Assembly: GCA_913057135.1 (NCBI GenBank)
Contig: CAJXNM010000017.1
Span: forward strand, 1 to 59,204
Origin: an uncultured Halieaceae bacterium
GTDB taxonomy: Bacteria > Pseudomonadota > Gammaproteobacteria > Pseudomonadales > Halieaceae
Direction: 5' to 3'
DNA: 59,204 bases
Part shown: positions 52,312-59,204 of the stretch, piece by piece
How the letters are laid out: every line of letters begins with the position of its first letter
Position numbering within the stretch: position 1 is the first letter of the stretch
Position numbers and translations under genes: made by a program
The notes under the pieces: model-generated
What the model saw: only the letters and a program-made list of their open reading frames with translations
What the model was told of the DNA's origin: nothing
Databases searched by the model: none

Positions 52312-53149
52312 GTATCGCTCGTTGGTTGGAAGGAAGGGTTTCAATATTTCTCCACGAGGTAACACGGCTCTTGTATTTTTTGTTGGTGACCAGCCAGTCA
52401 GGTAACTCGAGCCGGTTTGCCATAGTTCATTGAAGAGCTCAAATCTTTGGGCTCTGTACTGTGGAGACCCATTACATGCCGGATCTTGGCCGCAGCCTAG
52501 ATTGAGGCTGACGCAAGCATCCAGCTAGTCTTGTTTGCGACTAAGCGGCTCAGTAATGAGTTGTAATGCTGGCTTGCTATTCTCTGTGGATGCGATATTT
52601 TGGTGCTCGTCGGTTGGGCTGCTTCATGCATACGTTTGTCATGCGTTGGATTAGCTGACAGATAAAAAGGCCGCTATGGATGTAAGTAGGCCGGGTGGCT
52701 CATCACCACCTTCCACATAAATTCAAGTCACTCGAGGGCTTGTAACCCCCCTAGCGCCATACGCCTAGGCCCCCAAAAGCTCCATATCTTGCCCGACTAT
52801 GGCACGGTATGTTGCTATGCCAGTCGAAAGCGACTTTGAACCCTCTTTGTCTAGCGCTTTTAGTCGAAGTCAGCTTATGTCGCGCTGCAATCGATCGGTG
52901 CTGCTCGTCCATTAATCCTTGAAATATCTCTAAGGTCGTTTGTCGATTGTTGATTAGCTTCAATCACCTGTTGTGCAGCAGTTGTTGCGCTGTAGTGAAT
53001 CAACACATCCCAACCTCATGGTTTCGCGAGGCATAGCACCGATGCTGTGCGAGTCTTTCTACGCGAAATTGATCCCCCAACTCTGTGTTCAAATTTTTGC
53101 GCTCGAGAGCGTTGGCACGACTGTGCCCCGAATTTAATTAGGTGAGGAT
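52312..53149. other. Gene-poor 0.84-kb stretch inside or beside the element
   Basis: No convincing gene is seen. The longest frames (70-75 codons on the minus strand at 52751-52963 and 53016-53243) lack good start and ribosome sites and have no recognisable pattern. The region is visibly more AT-rich than the core genes and contains no tRNA-like sequence and no copy of the tRNA-Arg 3' end. Decayed accessory DNA or a regulatory region is possible. Confidence 0.4.
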
Positions 53150-54265
53150 ATGGATCGAGATGAATGGATTTGGGGCGATGGAGATTCTTCATACCTCGCT
53201 GACAATATTGAAATTTACGAGCGGTACAGCAGCGTTCGACCAAGAGAGAGTAGAGTGGGTGACAACCGTGCTTCGTCTGGGGATGAGGCCGTTAGCGATC
53301 CCTCAAAGTTTGTCACTATCAATTTGATGGTGGCAGGCATGTCCCTGGTCGAGGGCAGGGAGGCATGTAATGCGCTTGAGGAAGTGTCAACCCACTTGAG
53401 ATTTTTTGTTGGGAGGTTCACTGGAGGAGCACTCGTAAATACGCCGCCAAATCACCCTGCGGATGGCGTCATACTCAGCGTGGCGGCACTTGAGCAGGCC
53501 CTGTTGAGTCAGATGCCGCTGCCGGAGACGAGGAATCTTGATCCTGGGCAGAGTGAGGCAGCTCTCAGAGAGTTCCTCGAGCGAGCCTACAAGCAGCAAT
53601 GCGTGAAACGGTCACGGGCGATGATCAAACGTTTGTTGAATCTTGAAAAACTTACATTTCACTCTTCAGGACTGCCTGTCATATCCCCTGAGATACTAGC
53701 GTATTGCGACAAAATACGTGCCGATAACCCGGCTTATCAACAATTTCTCGAGAGCAAGCTTTCCGCTGAACAGCGGGCTTTGATCGATCACCATAGACAG
53801 CGGCTCCGACCTGGAAGCTACAGTGAAGAATTTATTGAAGTAACCGGAGGGGCATTGGTTCCAGATGCCCACGGTAATTTGATCGCGCCGCGTATCAAAG
53901 ATTCATCGACATCGCTATCACAGGCGTCAAAGGGCCCTCAGAGATCGCTTCTGACAGAGGGTGCACCGGTCAACATTGATGGTCATGCGGAGTATCAGAT
54001 CCGTTCCATCGATCTGGCTGCTGGGGTGTTGAGCTTTGGAAAGCTTTTGCGTGTGACCCTTTATCCGGCTCCCATCCAGGAGGTGTTCAAGTTGTGGAAT
54101 GAAAAGCATAATCGCTTTGCGTTTAAGGCTTCTGCTTGGTTGTCCAACACTCGAGATCTTGATGTATCGCGGCTTTATTGGCGACGGGTTGGTGAGGCCG
54201 TCGTTGAACTTGGAAAGTTGATAATTTCGGGTTCGGAGCGCATTGGCGAACGAGAGAGTGAGTGA
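53150..54265 (+). CDS. Unrecognised 371-residue protein
   Basis: I recognise no family. The acidic N-terminus (residues 1-50, D-R-D-E-W-I-W-G-D-G-D-S-S-Y) looks flexible. Residues about 50-110 appear alpha/beta (F-V-T-I-N-L-M-V-A-G-M-S-L), followed by helices (E-R-A-Y-K-Q-Q-C-V-K-R-S-R-A-M-I-K-R-L-L) and a basic middle (D-H-H-R-Q-R-L-R). A beta-rich C-terminal part begins H-A-E-Y-Q-I-R-S-I-D-L-A-A and has F-G-K-L-L-R-V-T-L-Y-P, then A-F-K-A-S-A-W-L. No signal peptide or membrane helix is seen. AGGTGAGG stands before the ATG. Codon use is more AT-rich than in the core genes, and its position beside the integrase module fits accessory cargo. Confidence 0.6.
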   Translation: MDRDEWIWGDGDSSYLADNIEIYERYSSVRPRESRVGDNRASSGDEAVSDPSKFVTINLMVAGMSLVEGREACNALEEVSTHLRFFVGRFTGGALVNTPPNHPADGVILSVAALEQALLSQMPLPETRNLDPGQSEAALREFLERAYKQQCVKRSRAMIKRLLNLEKLTFHSSGLPVISPEILAYCDKIRADNPAYQQFLESKLSAEQRALIDHHRQRLRPGSYSEEFIEVTGGALVPDAHGNLIAPRIKDSSTSLSQASKGPQRSLLTEGAPVNIDGHAEYQIRSIDLAAGVLSFGKLLRVTLYPAPIQEVFKLWNEKHNRFAFKASAWLSNTRDLDVSRLYWRRVGEAVVELGKLIISGSERIGERESE

Positions 54266-54583
54266 TTTAGAACCGCTGCGACAGCGGTAAGCCGATGTTT
54301 TGATTGCTTCGGTGCGTGACGGTCGTCGTGGAGTCAACTGTTCACTAGGGGTTGGAATTTATGTTCCTAGGCGCTGTTCAACTACGCGAGCAAACAAGAC
54401 TTGAACTTGATCTACAAAGATTGAGGATATGGATGCCCAAGCGATCTATCAACGTATCACAGAGGGGGCTTGCGACGTGAGTTCCCCGTCTCAGCGCCTC
54501 GCTACATGGCACAGTATCCGGCTTCATGCAACGGCAGGCTGAATTCTGCACTGGTCGCTAAGATCGCCGCGATGCGTAACGCT
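54266..54583. other. Intergenic region before the two-component genes
   Basis: No firm gene lies here. It contains one short frame at 54429-54542 (listed separately) and otherwise no hairpin with a T-run or recognisable RNA. Together with 54584-54635 it is the leader and control region of the response regulator gene. Confidence 0.4.
54429..54542 (+). CDS. Doubtful 37-codon ORF
   Basis: A short frame (M-D-A-Q-A-I-Y-Q-R-I-T-E-G-A-C) preceded by GAGG only 2 nt before its ATG. The 13 bases TGAGGATATGGAT at its start also occur exactly at the start of the 371-residue gene at 53150. It may be a remnant of a duplicated gene start, or chance. No function can be given. Confidence 0.2.
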   Translation: MDAQAIYQRITEGACDVSSPSQRLATWHSIRLHATAG

Positions 54584-54600
54584 TGTTAACAGTCTGTTAA
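54584..54600 (+). promoter_or_regulatory. Tandem TGTTAA repeats, candidate response-regulator binding site
   Basis: TGTTAA occurs at 54584-54589 and 54595-54600, an exact 11-bp step, 36 nt before the response regulator start. OmpR-type regulators bind two direct half-sites about 10-11 bp apart, so this could be an autoregulatory site. A TTAAACT near 54623 could serve as a -10. Confidence 0.45.
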
Positions 54601-54635
54601 TGCGCGTGAGGGCGTGACACATTAAACTCTACACC

Positions 54636-55349
54636 ATGCTCAATCGATCAATAAATAGCGCTCAACCCGGCGAGTGTGATGTACTCATCGTTGAAGATGA
54701 CTTTGCGAACAAGTACCTGTGCGAGGCCGTCTTACGCGAGGCCGGTTTTCGGGTAGCCTCTGCGGCGGATTACGCGGAAGCGCGACATGCAATGTCGGTC
54801 TGGCAGTTTCAAGTGATGCTACTCGACCTGGGGCTGCCAGACGGCGATGGTTTGGACCTACTGAGGGAATTGCGTCCGAGTCAGACCGCGCTAATCATGA
54901 CCGTTTGCGGTGAACCTGAACAACGGGCTCACGGTCTTCGCTCCGGGGCGGTGGATTACATAGTCAAGCCCTTTCATCCGGATGAACTCGTCTTGCGGGT
55001 TAGGCGTGCCGTCGTTACCCCTGAATCTTCAACTTCTGATTTGGGCCTCACTCGCTGGGAGGGCTTTGTGCTTGATGTGCCGCGTCGGCAATTTTTTGCC
55101 GCAGATGGTGACAGCTTGCGCCTGACTGCCGGCGAGACAGAAATCCTCGTCCGTTTATTACGCCGTCGTACAGTGGTTAGTACAGAAGTCCTCGCTGACG
55201 CGGTAGCCAGCGACGTGGGTAACTCACGCTCTGTATCGGTCCTTATCTCGCGGTTGCGCGCGAAGTTCCGCGGCGGACCAGCGTTCCGAGTTATACAGAT
55301 CGTATCCGTGGCGAGTTTGGGATACTACGCAGAGTTGCGCGGTGATTGA
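54636..55349 (+). CDS. OmpR-family response regulator
   Basis: A 237-residue transcription factor. The receiver domain (about 14-125) has the acidic pocket V-E-D-D, the phosphorylation site D64 in L-L-D-L-G-L-P-D-G-D-G, and K111 in V-K-P-F. The C-terminal winged-helix domain begins near residue 135, with L-T-A-G-E-T-E-I-L-V-R-L-L, N-S-R-S-V-S-V-L-I-S-R-L-R and a terminal Y-Y-A-E-L hairpin. It overlaps the kinase gene by one base (TGATG), so the two form one operon and most likely a partner pair. The target genes are unknown. Confidence 0.92.
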   Translation: MLNRSINSAQPGECDVLIVEDDFANKYLCEAVLREAGFRVASAADYAEARHAMSVWQFQVMLLDLGLPDGDGLDLLRELRPSQTALIMTVCGEPEQRAHGLRSGAVDYIVKPFHPDELVLRVRRAVVTPESSTSDLGLTRWEGFVLDVPRRQFFAADGDSLRLTAGETEILVRLLRRRTVVSTEVLADAVASDVGNSRSVSVLISRLRAKFRGGPAFRVIQIVSVASLGYYAELRGD

Positions 55350-58057
55350 TGATGGAGCCCTTGGCGAAGAGAGGGCCCGGTGCTCTGTCGATGGCACTTT
55401 GGTTGTCTTGCTGGTGTGTTGCGGTGGCCGCCTCGGAAAACGAAGTGCACACGCTGGCCCTCACCTCGGCTGACTTGCTTTATGACGATCATGGCACGTT
55501 GACAATAGACCGCGTTGTAGAGGGTTCTATCGATGGCGTAGGCTTCACCAACGCGGGTCTCCGCTCTCAGTATGTCAGCGGGGCGCTGTGGCTGCGCTGG
55601 GACGCTTCAGATCTGGCATTTTACGAGAGTTCCATTCTTGAAGCCGGTCCGTGGTGGATCAAGAGTGTGGATGCCTTCCTCGTCGGTCCCGATGGCGGTG
55701 TGTTGGCACTCACACCATTTACCCGAGCTGGATATTTTTCGCCGCAGGCTTTTCCACTCGCAACTCGGCAGTTGGCTGGTGAGCGGCTGTACCTGCGTCT
55801 AGTTGCTGAGGCAGCGATGCCTCGGGAATTGCGCCTTTGGGAAGCGGATGCCTACACCGCTCACATGGAGCGAGAACGGCTTGTTGCAGTGCTGGCGCTG
55901 GGTGCCCTCAGCACGTGTCTAGGATTGCTTCTAGTATCTGCCATCGTGCTGCGGGAGCCGTCACCGGCGTGGCTCGCTCTGGTGGTCGCCGGAATTGCGT
56001 GTTATGTGTCCCTGCGGGCTGGTGTAGCTCCGGTGAGATGGCTTGAAAGCATGCGTGGGCACTTGGCCTCGCTGAACCCTGTGTACACGCTTCCCATTGC
56101 CATCGGCGCTCTCGGCGTGCTGCGTTCTGCCTTCCCTGTAGCCATCCTGCTACCCCGCACCGAAGTCGTGCTCCGCTCTTCCGTTTACGGGTTGCTATTC
56201 CTATGGCTGGTTGGCCCTGCCCTGAGCCTGAACATTGGCTTGGGGCGCTGGTTCTTGCAGCTTGCGAATGGCGTCATATTGTTGGTGGCAGGCGCTTATT
56301 TTTGGGTGCTTATTTCACTTTACAGATGTGGCCACCGATCGGCGTTAAATAGCCTTGCGATACTTCTCCCGCTCGCCACAGCGGGCCTTACTAGCATACC
56401 GTGGATTGGTAGAGCCCTGCCGCCGGTGCTCGAGTGGAACCTCGTTAGATTGTTACCGCTACTCACGACGTTTCTGGGCCTCATACTACTTGGGTCCCGG
56501 CTGTGGGAGACAGTGAGTGAGCGGCGCCGTATACAGGAGTCGCAGCGCCTAAGGGACGTGGAGGTGAAGAGAGAGCTCGAGCGAACTGTGCGTCGGCGGA
56601 CGCTTCAGGCCGAGGAGAACAGGCTGCGCGCCGAGAAACTTGCACGTCTTCAGGAGCGACTCATGGTGGCGGTGTCTCACGATCTCCGTACACCGCTCAC
56701 GACGGTCGTCGGCCTTGCGCAGCTTGCTGAGTTCGACAGTAACATACTGGCCGAGGCGCAACAGCGGCGAATGCTGCAGCGGGCATCTCATTACATGCTA
56801 GACATCGTCGAAGACCTTACACTTTATGAGCGTCTTGAACGAGGCGCGGAGCGATCTATCTCCAACCGTTTTCTCCTTACCGATCTGGCACAGGATGTTG
56901 ATGAGCTGTTGCGACAGCGTGCTCGCGATGCGGAGGTGACGCTGGAAATTCGCACCGAAGCTGACTCTCATGAGGTAGTCTCGAACCGGCGGTACTTAGC
57001 GCGGGTGCTCGTAAATCTCGTGAGTAACGGCATCTCTGCCACACCTTCAGGTGGTCATGTGGTCGCTAAACTCGCACTCAGTGCCGAGGGTGCCACAGAG
57101 CCGTGCCTCCGGATAGAGGTTGAAGATAACGGATGCGGGCTGGAGTCCGAGGCAATAGCCGCATTGCTTGACGGAGAGATGAAGGGGTATGGCTTCACGG
57201 TAGTGCAAGAGCTTGTGCGGGTGCTTCAAGGTGAGATAGCCATCAGCAGCAAGCTCGGCAGCGGCACCCAAGTGACGGTGACCCTGCCGGTCGAGATTTG
57301 CAACAAAGGACAAATACAAGCACCTGAGCTACCAGCGGTTACACCAAAGCAGCGTGTTCTGCTTGTGGAAGACGTTACTGAGAATCAGCTGATTGGTAGC
57401 GCGCTGCTGTCGGCGCTTGGGCACACGGTCACTACTGCGAAAACATTGCACGAGTGCCGGCTCATCATGGGACAGAGCCAATTTGACACTGTGCTCTTAG
57501 ATCGCCAACTACCCGATGGTGATGGCCTCGCCTCCCTAAAAGAACTCCGTGCCCAGTGTTCTGGCGGAGACGGCGCCACCCGTTTTGTACTGGTGACTGC
57601 AGATGTCAGATCCGAAGCGCATGATCAAGCGTGGTGGCACGGCTTTGATGCGTTGCTAACCAAGCCCTATTCCGTCTCGCAGCTTGTGGATGCACTTGGC
57701 GGAGGCCCCGGAAGGTTGCCCGAGAGCGCACCAGAGGATTACCGCGACTACGTTGAACTGTTGCCACCAGAACTTCAAGGTGAACTGCTACGCGGCTTTC
57801 AATCGACCGTTGAGGCAGTGGACGAGGCCTTAGCTGAGTCATTGATTGATGGCGATGTGCAGCGTGCACTATCTGCGAGCCATCGACTGGTCGGAAGTGC
57901 AGCCATTGCCTCTCACAACCAACTATCAGATGCCGCACGCCGATTCAATGAAGACCTGAAGCAGACGGGTACGGTTGACCAAGAAGCCGTTCAGCAGTTG
58001 CGTGTGCTACTGCAGGCTGCACATAGTGGGGTACGCATGGATTCATCGCACGTCTGA
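55349..58057 (+). CDS. Hybrid sensor histidine kinase with 7TMR-DISM sensor, receiver and Hpt domains
   Basis: A 902-residue membrane kinase. After a signal (S-M-A-L-W-L-S-C-W-C-V-A-V-A-A-S) comes a periplasmic 7TMR-DISMED2-like domain (about 30-170) and then seven hydrophobic helices (about 180-390). A coiled linker leads to the HisKA site H444 in S-H-D-L-R-T-P-L. The ATPase has an N-box N-L-V-S-N-G-I-S-A-T, a G1 D-N-G-C-G-L and a G2 written G-Y-G-F. A receiver follows with D718 in L-L-D-R-Q-L-P-D-G-D-G, and then an Hpt domain with H845 in S-H-R-L-V-G-S-A. This allows a His-Asp-His-Asp relay to the regulator upstream. The ligand is unknown. The chosen ATG is the first after the overlapping TTG. 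Confidence 0.92.
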   Translation: MMEPLAKRGPGALSMALWLSCWCVAVAASENEVHTLALTSADLLYDDHGTLTIDRVVEGSIDGVGFTNAGLRSQYVSGALWLRWDASDLAFYESSILEAGPWWIKSVDAFLVGPDGGVLALTPFTRAGYFSPQAFPLATRQLAGERLYLRLVAEAAMPRELRLWEADAYTAHMERERLVAVLALGALSTCLGLLLVSAIVLREPSPAWLALVVAGIACYVSLRAGVAPVRWLESMRGHLASLNPVYTLPIAIGALGVLRSAFPVAILLPRTEVVLRSSVYGLLFLWLVGPALSLNIGLGRWFLQLANGVILLVAGAYFWVLISLYRCGHRSALNSLAILLPLATAGLTSIPWIGRALPPVLEWNLVRLLPLLTTFLGLILLGSRLWETVSERRRIQESQRLRDVEVKRELERTVRRRTLQAEENRLRAEKLARLQERLMVAVSHDLRTPLTTVVGLAQLAEFDSNILAEAQQRRMLQRASHYMLDIVEDLTLYERLERGAERSISNRFLLTDLAQDVDELLRQRARDAEVTLEIRTEADSHEVVSNRRYLARVLVNLVSNGISATPSGGHVVAKLALSAEGATEPCLRIEVEDNGCGLESEAIAALLDGEMKGYGFTVVQELVRVLQGEIAISSKLGSGTQVTVTLPVEICNKGQIQAPELPAVTPKQRVLLVEDVTENQLIGSALLSALGHTVTTAKTLHECRLIMGQSQFDTVLLDRQLPDGDGLASLKELRAQCSGGDGATRFVLVTADVRSEAHDQAWWHGFDALLTKPYSVSQLVDALGGGPGRLPESAPEDYRDYVELLPPELQGELLRGFQSTVEAVDEALAESLIDGDVQRALSASHRLVGSAAIASHNQLSDAARRFNEDLKQTGTVDQEAVQQLRVLLQAAHSGVRMDSSHV

Positions 58058-58282
58058 AGGAGCGCAGTTGTCGTTACCATCAAGAGTGGAGCGTCACTCG
58101 GCATGCGCATAGGCGCCCCTGCACAGTACCTATAAAGCGCGAGCTAATAAGATATTAATAAAAGCGTCGAGTGGTTTAACTCAAGATTAACGAACAGGTC
58201 TGGAATTAATTTTTGCATTCAAAGCGGGTTGCGCGGCTTTGATTTCGGCGAGAACCTTATCCCAACCGAGATTTAGGAGGTT
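58058..58282. other. AT-rich intergenic region after the kinase
   Basis: No gene is seen. It is locally AT-rich (around 58145-58215, including the palindrome TATTAATA) and has a weak hairpin, CAAAGC...GCTTTG at about 58219-58240, without a proper T-run. A promoter for the downstream ORFs is likely here, but no consensus pair is clear. Confidence 0.35.
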
Positions 58283-58369
58283 ATGGCAAGTCTTGCTGGG
58301 AGGGACAGGATACCCCCTCAGAACCACCTGCGGTGTGACCCTAAATCATTTAATAGGTATCGTCAGTGA
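58283..58369 (+). CDS. 28-codon upstream ORF overlapping the oxidoreductase start
   Basis: A short frame (M-A-S-L-A-G-R-D-R-I-P-P-Q-N-H-L) with an unusually good ribosome site, TTAGGAGGTT, right before its ATG. Its TGA stop shares bases with the GTG start of the next gene (GTGA at 58366-58369), in a different frame. This looks like a leader peptide or a coupling ORF. The peptide has no recognised family and may itself be unimportant. Confidence 0.4.
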   Translation: MASLAGRDRIPPQNHLRCDPKSFNRYRQ

Positions 58370-59204
58370 CAGAAAAGACAGTGAGAAACATTGGGATCCT
58401 TGGCACTGCACACATCGCGCAGCGGTCGGTTCTCCCAGCACTGGCCTCCCTGCCGGAGCATTTCCGAATCGCTGGTGTGGGCAGTCGTTCTATGAAAGCC
58501 GCTCAAATGGTTGCTTGTCAATACGGATGCCCAGCTTACGATAGTTACGATACGCTGCTGCAGGATGCATCGATAGATGCGGTATATATACCCCTGCCTA
58601 ACGGTTTGCATTATGAGTGGGTAATGAAGGCTTTGAGCGTGGGTAAACATGTGCTTTGTGAAAAGTCATTAGGCTGCACTGTCAAAGAGGTCGCTGAGAT
58701 GGTGCACTTAGCCGAAAAGCGAAATCTCGCCCTCATGGAAAACTTTCAATTCAGATTCCACTCCCAGTTTCAGGAGTTACGCAGATTGCTGGGGCTGGAC
58801 GAAGGCTCCGAAAGCCGCATTGGTGCCATCCGTGCAATACGATGTTTTTTTGGTTTTCCCCCTTTTACGAACGAAGACAACATTCGCTATCAAAAAAAGT
58901 TGGGGGGGGGAGCACTCCTCGATGCAGGCGCTTACACCATTAAAGTGGCAACTCTACTACTCGGAAAGAAGGTAGAGGTAACTACAGCCTCCCTGCTCGC
59001 ATCTGACGTTTCTGAAGTAGACATATACGGGAGCGGATGTCTCACAAGCCGAGACTCAGGTATTTTGGCACACGTTGCGTTTGGATTTGATCACTATTAT
59101 CAGTGTGGCGTGGAAATATGGGGGGCGAAGGGCCGCCTGAGGACCAATCGCCTGTTCACAGCGGGACCGGATTTGAATCCCGTTTTTGAGATAGAGACGG
59201 CTGA
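58366..59204 (+). CDS. Gfo/Idh/MocA-family oxidoreductase (cut by window end)
   Basis: The first 279 residues of an NAD(P)-dependent oxidoreductase that acts on sugars or cyclitols. The Rossmann start is N-I-G-I-L-G-T-A-H-I-A, followed by D-A-V-Y-I-P-L-P-N-G-L-H-Y and the signature H-V-L-C-E-K-S-L, where the family usually has E-K-P. M-E-N-F-Q-F-R-F-H and L-G-G-G-A-L-L-D-A-G-A-Y begin the catalytic domain. GTG 58366 gives the leading T-E-K-T-V-R; GTG 58381 is a shorter option. A nine-G run at 58902-58910 lies inside the gene. The 3' end is beyond the window. Partners such as a sugar aminotransferase are not visible. Confidence 0.85.
   Translation, partial: MTEKTVRNIGILGTAHIAQRSVLPALASLPEHFRIAGVGSRSMKAAQMVACQYGCPAYDSYDTLLQDASIDAVYIPLPNGLHYEWVMKALSVGKHVLCEKSLGCTVKEVAEMVHLAEKRNLALMENFQFRFHSQFQELRRLLGLDEGSESRIGAIRAIRCFFGFPPFTNEDNIRYQKKLGGGALLDAGAYTIKVATLLLGKKVEVTTASLLASDVSEVDIYGSGCLTSRDSGILAHVAFGFDHYYQCGVEIWGAKGRLRTNRLFTAGPDLNPVFEIETA

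Noticed and set aside
52751-52963. 70-codon minus-strand ORF in the gene-poor stretch
   Set aside because: TTG start with no spaced ribosome site, no family pattern; not enough to call a gene, though a decayed one is possible.
53016-53243. 75-codon minus-strand ORF overlapping the start of the 371-residue gene
   Set aside because: Overlaps a better-supported gene, and the protein looks random and basic.
52312-59204. attR copy of the tRNA-Arg 3' end
   Set aside because: Read by eye for TTCGAATCTCTCC and CCGGGCGGG; only unrelated short matches such as GGCCGGGTGGC near 52691 were seen.
1-59204. CRISPR arrays, insertion sequences with transposases, rRNA genes, riboswitches
   Set aside because: No regularly spaced repeats of CRISPR size, no transposase-like protein, and no rRNA or recognised riboswitch sequence was found.

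Overview
The window looks like chromosome from a marine-type, moderately GC-rich gammaproteobacterium. This is inferred from the long purC type, a pspF/pspABC locus, a UspE-like tandem stress protein, a TonB-dependent receptor, class III aminotransferases, several acyl-CoA dehydrogenases and an arylsulfatase cluster. The genus cannot be fixed from sequence alone; Cellvibrionales-like or related oligotrophs are plausible.

Positions 1-5100 hold housekeeping and envelope genes: the 3' end of a trpS-like gene, a TonB receptor on the minus strand, purC, a DUF3313-like lipoprotein, a DUF442/TIGR01244 phosphatase-like protein and an unknown minus-strand gene. Positions 5255-26286 are mainly catabolic: an M20 amidohydrolase, a b561-type cytochrome, two class III aminotransferases, an SMP-30-like protein, a DmdC-like and an LCAD-like acyl-CoA dehydrogenase, a DUF885 putative peptidase, two aldehyde dehydrogenases (one GabD-like), glycerol kinase and a small zinc-ribbon protein. 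An RND efflux pair follows, overlapped at its 3' end by a GT4 glycosyltransferase.

Positions 26310-34351 are a stress block. pspF lies divergent to pspA-pspB-pspC, with a well-matched sigma-54 promoter between them and an unassigned small membrane ORF between promoter and pspA. Then come an alpha/beta hydrolase, a UspE-like protein, polyphosphate kinase 1 and a YedI/DUF808 membrane protein. Positions 34339-42542 are almost all minus strand: a WYL regulator, a PLP decarboxylase, two MFS transporters, a YghU-like glutathione transferase, a ZIP transporter, PPK2 and two small unknown genes; many of these start at GTG or TTG. Positions 42681-49830 form a plus-strand cluster of three different formylglycine-type sulfatases, a secreted cupin and a lipoprotein. 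The third sulfatase carries a collagen-like/DUF7151-like N-terminus and a dockerin-like C-terminus.

A tRNA-Arg(UCG) gene at 49885-49961 is followed by the left part of an integrated element: 11-bp tandem repeats, an XRE regulator, an excisionase-like protein, a tyrosine recombinase with a DUF3596 arm domain and an overlapping HNH-like protein. Beyond it lie 0.8 kb without a convincing gene, an unrecognised 371-residue protein, an OmpR-type response regulator overlapping a 7TMR-DISM hybrid kinase with REC and Hpt domains, and a Gfo/Idh/MocA oxidoreductase cut by the window end and preceded by a 28-codon overlapping ORF. No matching attR was seen, so the right end of the element is unknown.
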